A stretch of 64,000 nt of DNA, from positions 10,566,704 to 10,630,703 of the forward strand of contig NC_045139.1 of assembly GCF_008831285.2 (NCBI RefSeq), given 5' to 3'. Below the pieces are notes generated by a model that did not search any database, was not told the origin of the DNA, and was given only the letters and a program-made list of their open reading frames with translations. This stretch comes from Nymphaea colorata. Lineage: Eukaryota; Streptophyta; Magnoliopsida; Nymphaeales; Nymphaeaceae. Positions 1 to 9,022 of the stretch are shown here, piece after piece. The translations under genes and the position numbers were made by a program. Position 1 is the stretch's first letter; each line of letters opens with the position of its first letter.

Positions 1-177
1 GCTTTTGATATGCAATAAATGTGCTTTGCAACGTGTATAAGAGCCAGAAAATGACTGATAGAAATTGCAAGAAAAAATTATATTCCCACCACCATCACTA
101 GCTTTTTCTAGTTTTTTTACATAGCACCAAAGAGGCTGAGATGGATTATCCATTTCTACTACAGCAACTGTAGGCAT
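1..177 (-). CDS. BED zinc-finger / hAT-transposase-type protein, N-terminal fragment
   Basis: The frame opens at an ATG at 177 (minus) and stays open for 59 codons to the window edge, so the gene continues to the left. After about 14 residues it reads PLWCYVKKLEKA, then a GGGN turn, FSCNFYQ, and SGSYTRCKAHLL. This is the layout of the BED-type zinc finger found in hAT transposases and in domesticated hAT-derived proteins, where it binds DNA. The family normally has Cys-x2-Cys in the FxCxxC position. Here the second Cys is Tyr, so one zinc ligand is missing. The His of KAHLL is kept. The reading is too short to tell a live host gene from a decayed transposase. A pyrimidine-rich stretch on the same strand near 1000-1150 could be its leader. 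Confidence 0.6.
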   Translation of the reverse strand, partial: MPTVAVVEMDNPSQPLWCYVKKLEKASDGGGNIIFSCNFYQSFSGSYTRCKAHLLHIKS

Positions 178-3100
178 CGTTTCTTTTCCTTTATCAGCCA
201 CTACAACTTATATTAGGGCGATAACTGAAAATATGTATCAACAATTCAAGCATGTAAAAAAAAAATCAGATTATCTACCAGAAACAGTGCAAGCACACAT
301 GGAAGAAAAACACAAAAAACAGATGATCTACCAAACAGATGGAAATCGTGTTATTGGAAGAAAGAGCTCGCAGTCTCGCAAACCTTTGTCACTCTTGCTC
401 ATGACAAGCAACTTTGAACAATTTTCGATTGAGAAAATTGAAAAACGAAGAGGCGCTAGGTAAAAGGAGGAAGGGGAAAACCGGAAAAGTCAATTTGAGA
501 CCATCGTCGATTAGTCATCTAATTTTACTTTTTATACTTCACATCCAGTTTAGCTTAGCTCGCAAATTTGTTGTCAGCCCCTTTACTGCGACTCAAAGAA
601 AGGAAATCTTCCGACACAATGATGAATTAGTTCCCTACACAGTCTTAACAAAAGAAAGAAGATGAAGAAAAACGTAAACTGGGATTGATCTGAGTTCGAT
701 CCTCCAACAAGTCTTAGGTACAACGGAAGATTAGAGGACAAGAGCGAACTGTCTGCAGCTGCTTGGGTTTCCCACTTGGGGTTGGGTTTCCCAAATGGGT
801 GCGGGTGCTTGGGTTTCCCACTTGCGGGAGGTGAATCGTCTGCGGTTTGACTCTCGCTTATACCATTTTCCCTTAGTAACACAGCAACAACCACAAAATA
901 TACAGTCTTATGCATTAACGGAAGAACGAAGCTCGATCAAGTGGTCAAGAATGATTAGAAAGGCACATATGAGAAAACAGAAGAACAAAAAATAAAGAAA
1001 GGAGCTCGATCTTCACAAAACCTTAAAAACCAAGCAAAACCAAAAGAAAGAGCTCGCCCAAGAGGAAGAAGCAGAACTATCAAGTTGAATCGCCGTTCGC
1101 CGCTTGTTGTTCTTCGTCGGTATCTATCGGTAAGACAAAGAAGACGAAGTGAAGAAGAACTGTCGACAAAAGATTTTGATGGGTTTCGATATTTTTAATG
1201 TGAAAAATGTAAAAAAACGTTAAAATGTAAAACACGTTAAAAACTAAAAGCGGACAATTTTGGACTTGGTCAACTTTGATTGAGTCCGAAAATGGTCGGA
1301 CTCGACCTTGGGTACATTGACCGTACCCGGTGCGGTCAACGGCATTACCCGAGCCGCACCCAACGCCGCACCCGTACCCATACTGGTATCATACCGGTAC
1401 GGTGCGAGTACTGCTCCTTTAGAGCAGTACCCGTGTTACATAGCTATACTATCTCTAATACAAAATGGTATAGATAAATAAGGCTACTAAATAGTTAAAT
1501 AACTATGTAACAAATTATTTGTATACATATATACACACACATATATATACACGTCTTTGCTGCACTCCATCCAACTGTATTTTCAAAATTGCTGAATCCG
1601 CATCTGCATCTGTACCAATACCAGCACCTGCACTCCACACTCATGTGACATGGTTTTGGGAGCTCAACGTGTTTAAAGTGCAATAAATATTATCTTACAT
1701 CTATTACAAGGTATGCTACTCCTAAAGCCCTAACTATTCTCACAACAGTTGCATAAATATGGCAACTTGTAAAGCCAAGAACCGTTCCTGCAACAGCTGA
1801 ATACAAAATGTTACTAGTGGAAGAGCATATGTTTGCTTGTGCATCTTCTATGATCCCCACTATGCATCTTCAACTTGAGAAAGAGATGGCCATGGAAGCG
1901 GCAGGAGGGAGGTGGCAATGGATTATAAAACGTCACGGTGGCTTTTATTTGTCCTTTTCTTTTTTACAAAGATTACAATCTTCTCCAACCATGACCTATA
2001 GATGTGAAAAAGCTGAAGCTGGAATTCATATTCCAATTACTCTTCTCCAATATGACTTTCTCCAATATGACCTACATCAGGAGGCCGATGGTTGGATTCA
2101 CAGTCCTAGAACTGCGGTTTGTCTGCCCATGGCAATTTCTGCCTGTCATTCTAATTGCGTCTCCTTGTACAGTTTTTGGGTTCTGTAATGGGGTCCTTGG
2201 AGTGTGTTCCTGCTGCATGTATGTCCTTAATTGGGTTGCAAGACTTCTCTTTATTGCACATGGTTAAGACTTGGTGATCAGTCTGAATAACTGTCTATAG
2301 ACATCAACGTCCACGAAATTCTGTTAACGTGTGAAATCAAACACTGTAGTGTTTATTACTTGGATGATATCACGTGTTATTGGCTCGTACATTTTGCATG
2401 TTGATACTCACAATTTGAATGGCCTGGTGCCTCGAGGGTAAAGTCTCAGTGTGAACTTGCATGAGCCATTAAGATTGAACAAGATCCAATCTACGCCTGA
2501 GTTTATCATTGATTACTTGTCTGCTTTCTTTTTTTGTTTCATGTCCAATATGAAGATATGGCCATAGACCTGTGCATGGATTATGTGAATGTGCTAAGTG
2601 TTGTGAGTTAGCTGTTTGGTTTTTAGCCGGGCAGAATTTGACGGTGTTGGACGATGTTACTACCATTGAAGTTAATAGTAAATTGATTTGTCTCTGTGAT
2701 TGTTGTGTCCATCATAAAATGTAAATTATCTTTCACCATGGTTGATAGAAAGCGCATTAAACAAGTACACCGTATGTTTTGTTTGATGATGTGGTCCTTC
2801 TCCCTGGGAGCATCGGGGTTCATCTTAAGTTTCTGTTCTGCTTTATATGTTGTATCACCGCCGGGTTATGCGGTATGTTTTTGTGGCCTCCAACAGGATT
2901 TTTGTGGCCTCCAAACGACCTGTCGGAGGCCATTTGCAATGTTTCTCTCTCTCTCTCTCCCTCTCTCTTTCCTTCTCGTGAGCTTTATGTTCTGTAGCAA
3001 ATTTCCTTACGTTTGCCATTTTGGCTTTTTAGAATCTGGTGGGCCTCTACAGTTTCCTCAATGCTTCCCAAAACCAGCAAAATTTAATTCAAGAAAACCC

Positions 3101-3563
3101 TATTGTTTGATTTCTTGCTTCTTTTGGACGGAGGAGCTTGAATCATCTATGTTGTCTTTTTAGACTTTCCCTCGTTGCATTTCATTTTGATACCTTAAAT
3201 TAGAACTATACTTCAACTGGTTGATCCTGCACACACCTAGAGCCTTTTTGGCCTTTGGGATTTTCGGTTGTGCTGATACTTGGAACTCGTGGTGCTTGAG
3301 ATTTCATTGGAATGAAGTGATGGAGGCAGAGTTTGAGCCAGTAGTCAACTACCTATCAATGACTTCTTGTTTGCTACGGTTGCATGCCTGGTAGTCTGAA
3401 GTGGCTATCGTTACATATGTGGACAAAGCTTTTGCCTCATTCGAGTTGTTGGGCCAATCACCTGTTCCATCTAGACTCCTTTTTTGGGAATAGATTCACT
3501 TCCCTATTTATTTCTTTGGGGTACTTTATAGGTTATGCTTCCATTGCAAACCTGGTGCGGGAG

Positions 3564-3596
<33 letters not shown>

Positions 3597-3968
3597 GCTT
3601 TATTAGCAAAAATGGGGATGCACAGTAGAACAAAATCAATTAGGGAAAGCGTCTAACGTGGCAAGTTTTCAGCAGAAGAGAAAAAGCATTTACTGCAAGG
3701 TTTGGACCGGGTAGATGCAAAATTGTTGCAGAAGAAAAATGTGGTGCGCCAAGCCTGAGCGTGAAGCCATGCATTTTCCCCCAATGGTTTCTCCATATTC
3801 TTGGCCCCAAAGTGGAAGCAACTCCTGCATGCATATTGGGAGTTTTGCCAATCTTCCGCTGGTACATGGACAACTGAGATATGTGCTTAATCACCAATAC
3901 ATCACCAGATTCGTGATGACAGCAGTCTTTTCTCGTGGAGCTGCATGTCTGATAGCCATCTCCTCATA
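178..3968. other. Gene-poor region left of the nested insertion
   Basis: I see no convincing gene. The longest frames (for example 583-915 minus and 2696-3163 plus) have no recognisable domain and look like chance. Features noted: short direct repeats of a cttgggtttcccact-type motif near 760-825; a block at 1280-1440 rich in iterated GTACCCG/GGTGCGG motifs, like the interior of a small nonautonomous element; an AT stretch near 1520-1550; a CT run at 2944-2965; and a 29-base C run at 3566-3594. Confidence 0.5.
3566..3594 (+). repeat. Homopolymer run of 29 C
   Basis: An uninterrupted run of 29 cytosines directly precedes an aagctt. The complementary strand is a G run that could form G-quadruplex structure. 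Exact length in such runs is often a sequencing or assembly artefact. Confidence 0.9.
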
Positions 3969-4287
3969 ACCAGTTGATTTCCAATCACTGTTATTAAAAT
4001 CAGGTTGAATCAGCCTGAGTCAGCCGATTCCGATCATCTCTTCCCGATTTGATGCAAGAGCCAATTCAAAAGTCACAAGAAGTCTTCCGATCTTTTGTTA
4101 AATCCGGCCATGAATCGGCACATTCATCTTAATTGGTCCTTTTCCGTTTCAAGTTCCGGTTCTAACGCACTTTACCATAAGTATTCATGGAGTTATTAGT
4201 GTGGGTGGGGCGTTATTATGTTCCAACGTTACGACGGCCGATGTTTAAAAAGTGACTACATGAGTGCGCTCGCCAACGTAGGCACGC

Positions 4288-4444
4288 TTCTGTGCCATAC
4301 AAAAAAAAAAAATTGTTCTTTTGTAAGAAAGAGAAAAATGATTTATTTGTTTATTAAATATACGTACGCACGTGTCTGTGCCATACCAAAAAAGCAAATT
4401 GTTCTAAGAAAGAGAAAAATGTTTCATTTGTTTATTAAATATTC
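4288..4444. repeat. Imperfect tandem duplication, unit about 85 bp
   Basis: The stretch starting tctgtgccatac with an A run, then ttgttc, taagaaagagaaaaatg and ttgtttattaaatat occurs twice in a row, with small indels and substitutions between copies. Confidence 0.75.
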
Positions 4445-4571
4445 TTAAAGCATTATCATTTTGAAGTTACTGTTTTTACTATTTTAAGCAATGACTATTA
4501 TTGTTGTTGTCCAAAGTGTTTACACTTTTTAACTATGTGTATTTTTTAAAAGTTAATTTTAAAATATATTT

Positions 4572-4799
4572 TGTTGAGTAGGACCCAATTAAAGGATCCA
4601 GGGCCTCTAGTCCTTGGGACATGATATGTTCCATCTCCTAGTGGGATGAGTCTGGTTGAGTGGAGAACCTAAATGTAATAATCCCTTCCTCATGATATTG
4701 TATTTAAGCTAAAGTGGTTTATATCCTGATCGTAATGAAGTTTCAGCTTTCGTTGTGTGTGTGCGTAACTCTTAAGGGAATTGATTAGCAGAGCTAACA
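4572..4799 (+). repeat. Probable 5' LTR of Ty3/gypsy element
   Basis: The block begins TGTTGAG and ends TAACA, the usual TG...CA borders, and is followed after one base by a tRNA-iMet-type primer binding site. It contains a TATA-like tatttaagc near 4700. At about 228 bp it is short for a gypsy LTR. I found no matching 3' copy downstream, so the call rests on the borders and the adjacent primer binding site. Confidence 0.6.
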
Positions 4800-4800
4800 A

Positions 4801-4818
4801 TGGTATCAGAGTTGCAGA
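4801..4818 (+). other. Retrotransposon primer binding site
   Basis: The motif tggtatcagagttgcag matches the common plant LTR-element primer site TGGTATCAGAGC, complementary to the 3' end of initiator tRNA-Met, with a change after the first eleven bases. It lies one base after the end of the LTR. Confidence 0.8.
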
Positions 4819-4848
4819 ACGGGGGAGAGGGCAACGGCGGCAGAAGCG

Positions 4849-5850
4849 ATGCAAGCCATTGATGCGCTCAGGTCTCGCATAGAGGAATCGATGGACTCAG
4901 TCAACCGCTGACTGCGCTCCATCGAACGCCAGCATCAGGAACTCAATGCCAGCCTGCAGTCTATCTTCAACGAGCAGCAATCGATCACAACGATGATGAG
5001 AGAGCTCCTTCACCAAGGTCAGCCTTCGAACCCTCATAGCACTGAGCACACGGAGACTGATCTGCCTTAGGGAGGAACCTCAGTCCCGTTGTCCAGGAGG
5101 GGAAGCGATGAGTCGAGTTGGAAACCAGCTAAAATGAAATTTCCTCGTTTCAGCAGGGAAGACTTGTTGAGCGGAATTTTTAAGGTAGAGCAATTCTTTG
5201 AGTGTCAAAGAATATCCGACGAGCACACAGTAAGCCAGGCTGCGATGCATGTGGAGGGACAACCATCTAGTGGTATCGCTGGCTACTGGCTCATCAGGGA
5301 GAACCAGACTGATTGGGGTTGGTGGAAGCGATGAAGGCGAGATTTGGCCCCTCGACATACCTCAACTATAACGTCCAGTTGTCTAAAATCAAACAGATGG
5401 GATTGGTAGTAGAATGTCGAGAAAACTTCGAAGAACTCAACAATATGGTTCGAGATGGCCGGTAGAGCTGTGTTTGTCGGATGACTCAAGGATGAGATTC
5501 GAATAGAGGTCCAAGCTGCTAAGCCTCGCAAGTATGCCAGACTGCTTTGAGCTGGCTCGGATGGTGGGGGAGAAGCATCATAGGCTCCACCTAGCGGCAA
5601 GATAGGGGTTGAAACAAAAGTCTTCTTGCAACCAACAGGAATCGGAACAACTCCACAAGGAAACCTAGCGGGGATGACGACCACTTAACAAGGAAACCCA
5701 GCGAATCGACCAGGTTAGACACTTACTGCCTGAAGTCCTGAACAGCTTAAGGACAGGCCTTGAAAGGGAATCTGTTTTCACTGTAATCAACGACTGGGGC
5801 ATACCTGCAGGAGGCTTCACATGTACCTAGTAGATGAGGAGGAAGATCCC
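4849..5850 (+). pseudogene. Gypsy gag and zinc-knuckle remnant
   Basis: A frame opens with MQAIDALRSRIEESMDSVNR, then a stop. After restarts it continues with a coiled-coil-like stretch and WKPAKMKFPRFS, followed by an EQFFECQRI segment. This is the usual start of the plant gypsy gag, where a KLDFPRF-type motif precedes the capsid region. A shortened zinc knuckle (Cys-x2-Cys, His, Cys) is at 5773-5808. Several stops and shifts make it non-functional. Confidence 0.7.
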
Positions 5851-5984
5851 CCAAATGATCCCCTGGAACCTAGGGAAGAAGAGATCGCAGAGGCACAAGA
5901 AGAAGGACCTCCCATGATATCGCTGCACGCACTTGCAGGTGGTGAAGTACCGTAGCTAATGAGAATGGAAGGATTATTGCGTGA

Positions 5985-6115
5985 GAGGTCTGTGAGTGTG
6001 CTGATGGACACAGGTTCCACCCACAACTTCATTTGTGAGAAATTAGTGAAGGCTCTTGGATGTCGAGTGGAGAATCAGCCAACTTTTGATGTAGTCATGG
6101 GGGATGGTAGATGCT
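5985..6115 (+). pseudogene. Gypsy aspartic protease remnant
   Basis: The translation contains SVSVLMDTGSTHNFICEKL followed by a VMGDG motif. DTGSTHNF is the active-site motif of plant gypsy proteases. The catalytic Asp-Thr-Gly is intact, but the surrounding frame is not open for a full polyprotein. Confidence 0.8.
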
Positions 6116-6423
6116 GAAATGCCGAGGTAAGTGCACCAAGTAACTTCTGGAAATACAAGGACACAGGTTCCTTATTGAACTCTTTACATTAGCCATGGAA
6201 TTCAATGCCTGAGCCTTGGAGAAGTCATTTGGGACTTCGTCGGCATGAAAATGCATTTTTGCAGGGTGGGCGAGGGTAAAAAAACCTTTGTAGCAGCAGC
6301 TCAGAAGGCCAACGTGGAACAGTCCATGGCCAAACTATTGAAGGGGGCATTGACTCCCTTAATGCTACTGTTAACGTATGAGCAGGAACAACATATGATG
6401 TAAGCTGCAACAACAAGCAGAGT

Positions 6424-7060
6424 TTGTTACAGAGGTTAACAAACATGTTATTAGAGTTCAAGGAAGTTTTTGAAGCACCGAAGGGACTTCCCCCTGCCCG
6501 AGCCTATGATCACCATATACAGTTGTGTTTAGGAAGTGAAGCAGTCTCCTGGAGGCCCTACTGGTACAGCCTGCACCTACGAAAAGTGCTTGAAAAACTT
6601 ATTCAAAAAATGCTGGTCGATGGTATAATTCAGCCCAACAGAGCCCGTTTGCTTCCCCCACACTAATAGTCCAGAAAAAGGATGGAGGATGGAGGTTGTC
6701 TGTTGATTATCGCATTTTGAATGCCATCACAGTAAGAAATCACTACCCTATACCAGTCATCGAGGACTTAAGTACTTTTCCAAGCTTGATTTACGTGCTG
6801 GATATCATCAAGTCAGGGTAGTAACTGAAGACATATCCAAGGGTGCCTTCCACACTCATGATGGACATTAAGAATTTAAAGTAATGCCGTTCGAACGCTT
6901 CAGCCACCTTCCAATCACTTACGAGCGACTTATTCAGACCATTCCTCTACAAGTTTGTATCAGTGTTGTTTCACGACATTTTGGTTTTTACTGCAGCTGA
7001 AGAGGAACATTTGAGCACCTTCGGCAGGTGCTAAGTACCTGTAGTAGCAATCGTCTAAGT
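6424..7060 (+). pseudogene. Gypsy reverse transcriptase remnant with altered active site
   Basis: The segment reads an FKEVFEAPKGLPP approach, then a short frameshifted join into [17 protein letters not shown], and [12 protein letters not shown]. All are typical of gypsy RT motifs. At 6966-6995 the catalytic box, usually FFDDILVYS, reads LFHDILVFT, so the first Asp of the pair is His. Frameshifts near 6655 and 6880, with stops, confirm inactivity. Confidence 0.8.
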
Positions 7061-7099
7061 GCATATTCGGTACCATTCAAGTAGCTTATTTGGGGCATA

Positions 7100-7550
7100 T
7101 AACGAGAAGATTGAAGCTGTGAGGAGCTGGAATCAACCTGAATCGCGCACGGATCTGAGATCTTTTCTTGGCCTCGTGGGATACTATAGGAAGTTTGTGC
7201 AGGGCTATGGTGTCCTCCCTGCCCCTTTGACAGAGGCTAAGAAGGAGAGGTTCAAATGGGGCCTGACAGAACAACACACGTTTAACAGATTGAAGCAAGG
7301 TATAACAACAGCACTAGTGCTTGGAATGCCCAATTTTACTATTCCATTTATTGTCGAAGCTGACGCGTCATATATGGGGGTGGGTGTTGTCCTCCATCAA
7401 AACCAACATCCTGTTGCATTTTTTCCAGCTGTGGGGCCAACATTTAAGGCAAAGTGCATGTATGAATGTGAACTTATGGCTATTGTGCTAGTTCTTCTTC
7501 AGTGGAAGCATTACCTCATAGGGTACAGGTTTGTAGTGGCCACATAGCAC
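7100..7550 (+). pseudogene. Gypsy RNase H remnant
   Basis: An open stretch reads SRTDLRSFLGLVGYYRKFV (the RT-RNase H connection), then an ADASYMGVGVVLHQ motif, PVAFF, and a YECELMAIV stretch. These match the gypsy RNase H family, where the Asp in the ADAS motif is catalytic. The frame ends at a stop after FVVAT near 7545. The following LLSHFTTLDLQVDEIRL-like text continues in a shifted frame. Confidence 0.85.
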
Positions 7551-7894
7551 CATAGTTTGAGATATTGCTTGCAACAAGAAACTATCTCCCATTTTACAAC
7601 GTTGGATCTTCAAGTTGATGAGATTCGACTTTGAAGTTCAATTTAGAAAAGGGAAGGATAACCCAGTCGTTGATGGCCTTTCCTATCACGGTGGAGAACC
7701 AGCAGAATTGCTGCTGGTGGCATAGAAGGTCCAGACAAAGCTATGGGACGAGATCAATGGGACTCATTAAGAGGCAGCATCTGTGAGAAAAATCAGGAAA
7801 CTACTGCTAAATAACCCAACCAAATGCTATGTTTATATATGGACAGATCCTTACCTATACTATCAGTGAAAAATATTTATTCCACTAGAATCTG

Positions 7895-8560
7895 ATTTGC
7901 TACAAATTCTTCTAGAACATTTTCATAATTCAGAGGAGGCAGGCCACGAAGGTTGTGAAGGAACCTACCATCGGTTGAGAAACAGCTTTTACTGGCTAGG
8001 AACGAAGAAAGTCGTTCAGCAGTTTGTTAAGCAGTGCAACATTGGTCAACAAAACAAATGAGACCCAGGGGCGAGCGGGTTTGCTGCAGCCTCTGCCTGC
8101 GCCAGAGCAGGTATGAGAGGATATCTCCATGGATTTTGTAAAAGGACTCCCCATATCACGTGGCAAGATAGTTATTTGAGTAGTGGTAGACGGTCTCTCA
8201 AAATATGCCCACTTCATGCTGGTAGCTCATCCTTCCTCTACAAAATCTGTAGCAAAAGCTTTTTAGGATCAAGTGGAGAAGCTCCACAGAATGCTGCGAA
8301 CAATTATGAGTTACCGCAACTCACTTTTCTTGAGTGCCTTTTCGAAAGAATATTTTCGATTGCGGGACACTAAGTTGCAGATGAGCACATCATATCATCC
8401 TCAATTGGATGGACAAATAAAAATTGTCCACAAAAGCTTAGAAACCTACCTTCGATGTTTAGTAGGCCAACGTTATGGACAAATTATTTATCATGGGCCG
8501 AATCTGACACTTCTCCACGGGAATCACCTCTTTTGAAGCTGTTTATGGGAGACCACCTCC
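7895..8560 (+). pseudogene. Gypsy integrase remnant
   Basis: The HHCC zinc region starts HFHNSEEAGHEGCEGTYHRL and ends with an FVKQCN stretch near 8040. In this family it should be followed by a second Cys, which is altered. The core includes DFVKGLP and VVVDGLSKYAHFMLVAHP in shifting frames around 8130-8230, then a TSYHPQLDGQ motif near 8390. Stops and shifts break it throughout. Confidence 0.8.
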
Positions 8561-8769
8561 CAATCTCTGTCGCTACCAACCGAGAATAGCAAGAGAAGAA
8601 GAGGTTGACATTCAGCTTCGGCGTTGAGATCACGTAATTAAGGATCTAAAACAGCACCTTGCTGCTGCTAGGAATAAAATGGTGATACAATATAATAGGC
8701 GGCACTAAGACCAGCAGTATGAAGTCGGAGATTGGGTCTAACCTTCGACGGCCTACTCATGGACTGTGT

Positions 8770-8912
8770 CCTGCCTTATGAAGAGTAGATGCAAAACTGG
8801 TTCCTCGATTTGTAGGCCCTTATCAGATGAAACGAAAGATTGATTCACTAGGGTATGAACTGCGATTACGAACTAGGAGCCTGAGTCACCCAGTCTTTCA
8901 TGTGTCCAATTA
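8770..8912 (+). pseudogene. Gypsy integrase C-terminal / chromodomain-side remnant
   Basis: The translation reads RFVGPYQMKRKIDSLGYEL followed by an R-rich stretch and HPVFHVSN. This is the conserved end of plant gypsy polyproteins (FGPF...IGxVAYxLxLP...IHPVFHVS). A chromodomain would normally follow but the sequence passes directly into the outer element's end. Confidence 0.75.
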
Positions 8913-9022
8913 GTCTGACTTACAAACAATTTCAGTTATGAGTCAAGTTAACTGATTCATTGAATCATAAGCTTCCCAATTTGATTCACAGAACAAATTT
9001 CATAACACTGATTACCAGTTGA

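Larger units (their letters stand above)
4572..8910 (+). mobile_element. Degenerate Ty3/gypsy retrotransposon, 3' LTR missing
   Basis: The domain order is gag, zinc knuckle, protease, reverse transcriptase, RNase H, integrase and a basic C-terminal segment, which is the Ty3/gypsy order. A gag-like frame opens at 4849 and already has a stop after NR at about 4908. A zinc knuckle remnant CFHCNQRLGHTC lies near 5773-5808. The protease motif DTGSTHNF is near 6005. RT residues [13 protein letters not shown] are near 6675. RNase H, integrase and a terminal PVFHVSN motif follow. Many stops and frameshifts break all parts. No second LTR is visible before the outer element ends at 9013, so the 3' end seems deleted. 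The chromovirus group is likely but not proven. Confidence 0.85.
3969..9022. mobile_element. Nested insertion flanked by 9-bp direct repeat (Mutator-like ends) carrying a gypsy remnant
   Basis: The 9-mer ACCAGTTGA occurs at 3969-3977 and again at 9014-9022. Just inside the repeats the ends are inverted relatives: AATCACTGTTATTAAA starts at 3983, and the reverse complement of the right end (9013 leftward) reads AATCAGTGTTATGAAA. A 9-bp target duplication with inverted ends is typical of Mutator-like elements. The left copy has five extra bases (tttcc) between the 9-mer and the inverted repeat, so the fit is not perfect. Nearly all of the interior from 4572 to about 8910 is a Ty3/gypsy retrotransposon remnant, so the layout suggests a retrotransposon landing inside an older nonautonomous element. 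I saw no transposase of the outer element. Confidence 0.5.

Noticed and set aside
2696-3163. A 155-codon plus-strand frame
   Set aside because: No domain. It runs through a CT microsatellite and has no supporting promoter or splice signals.
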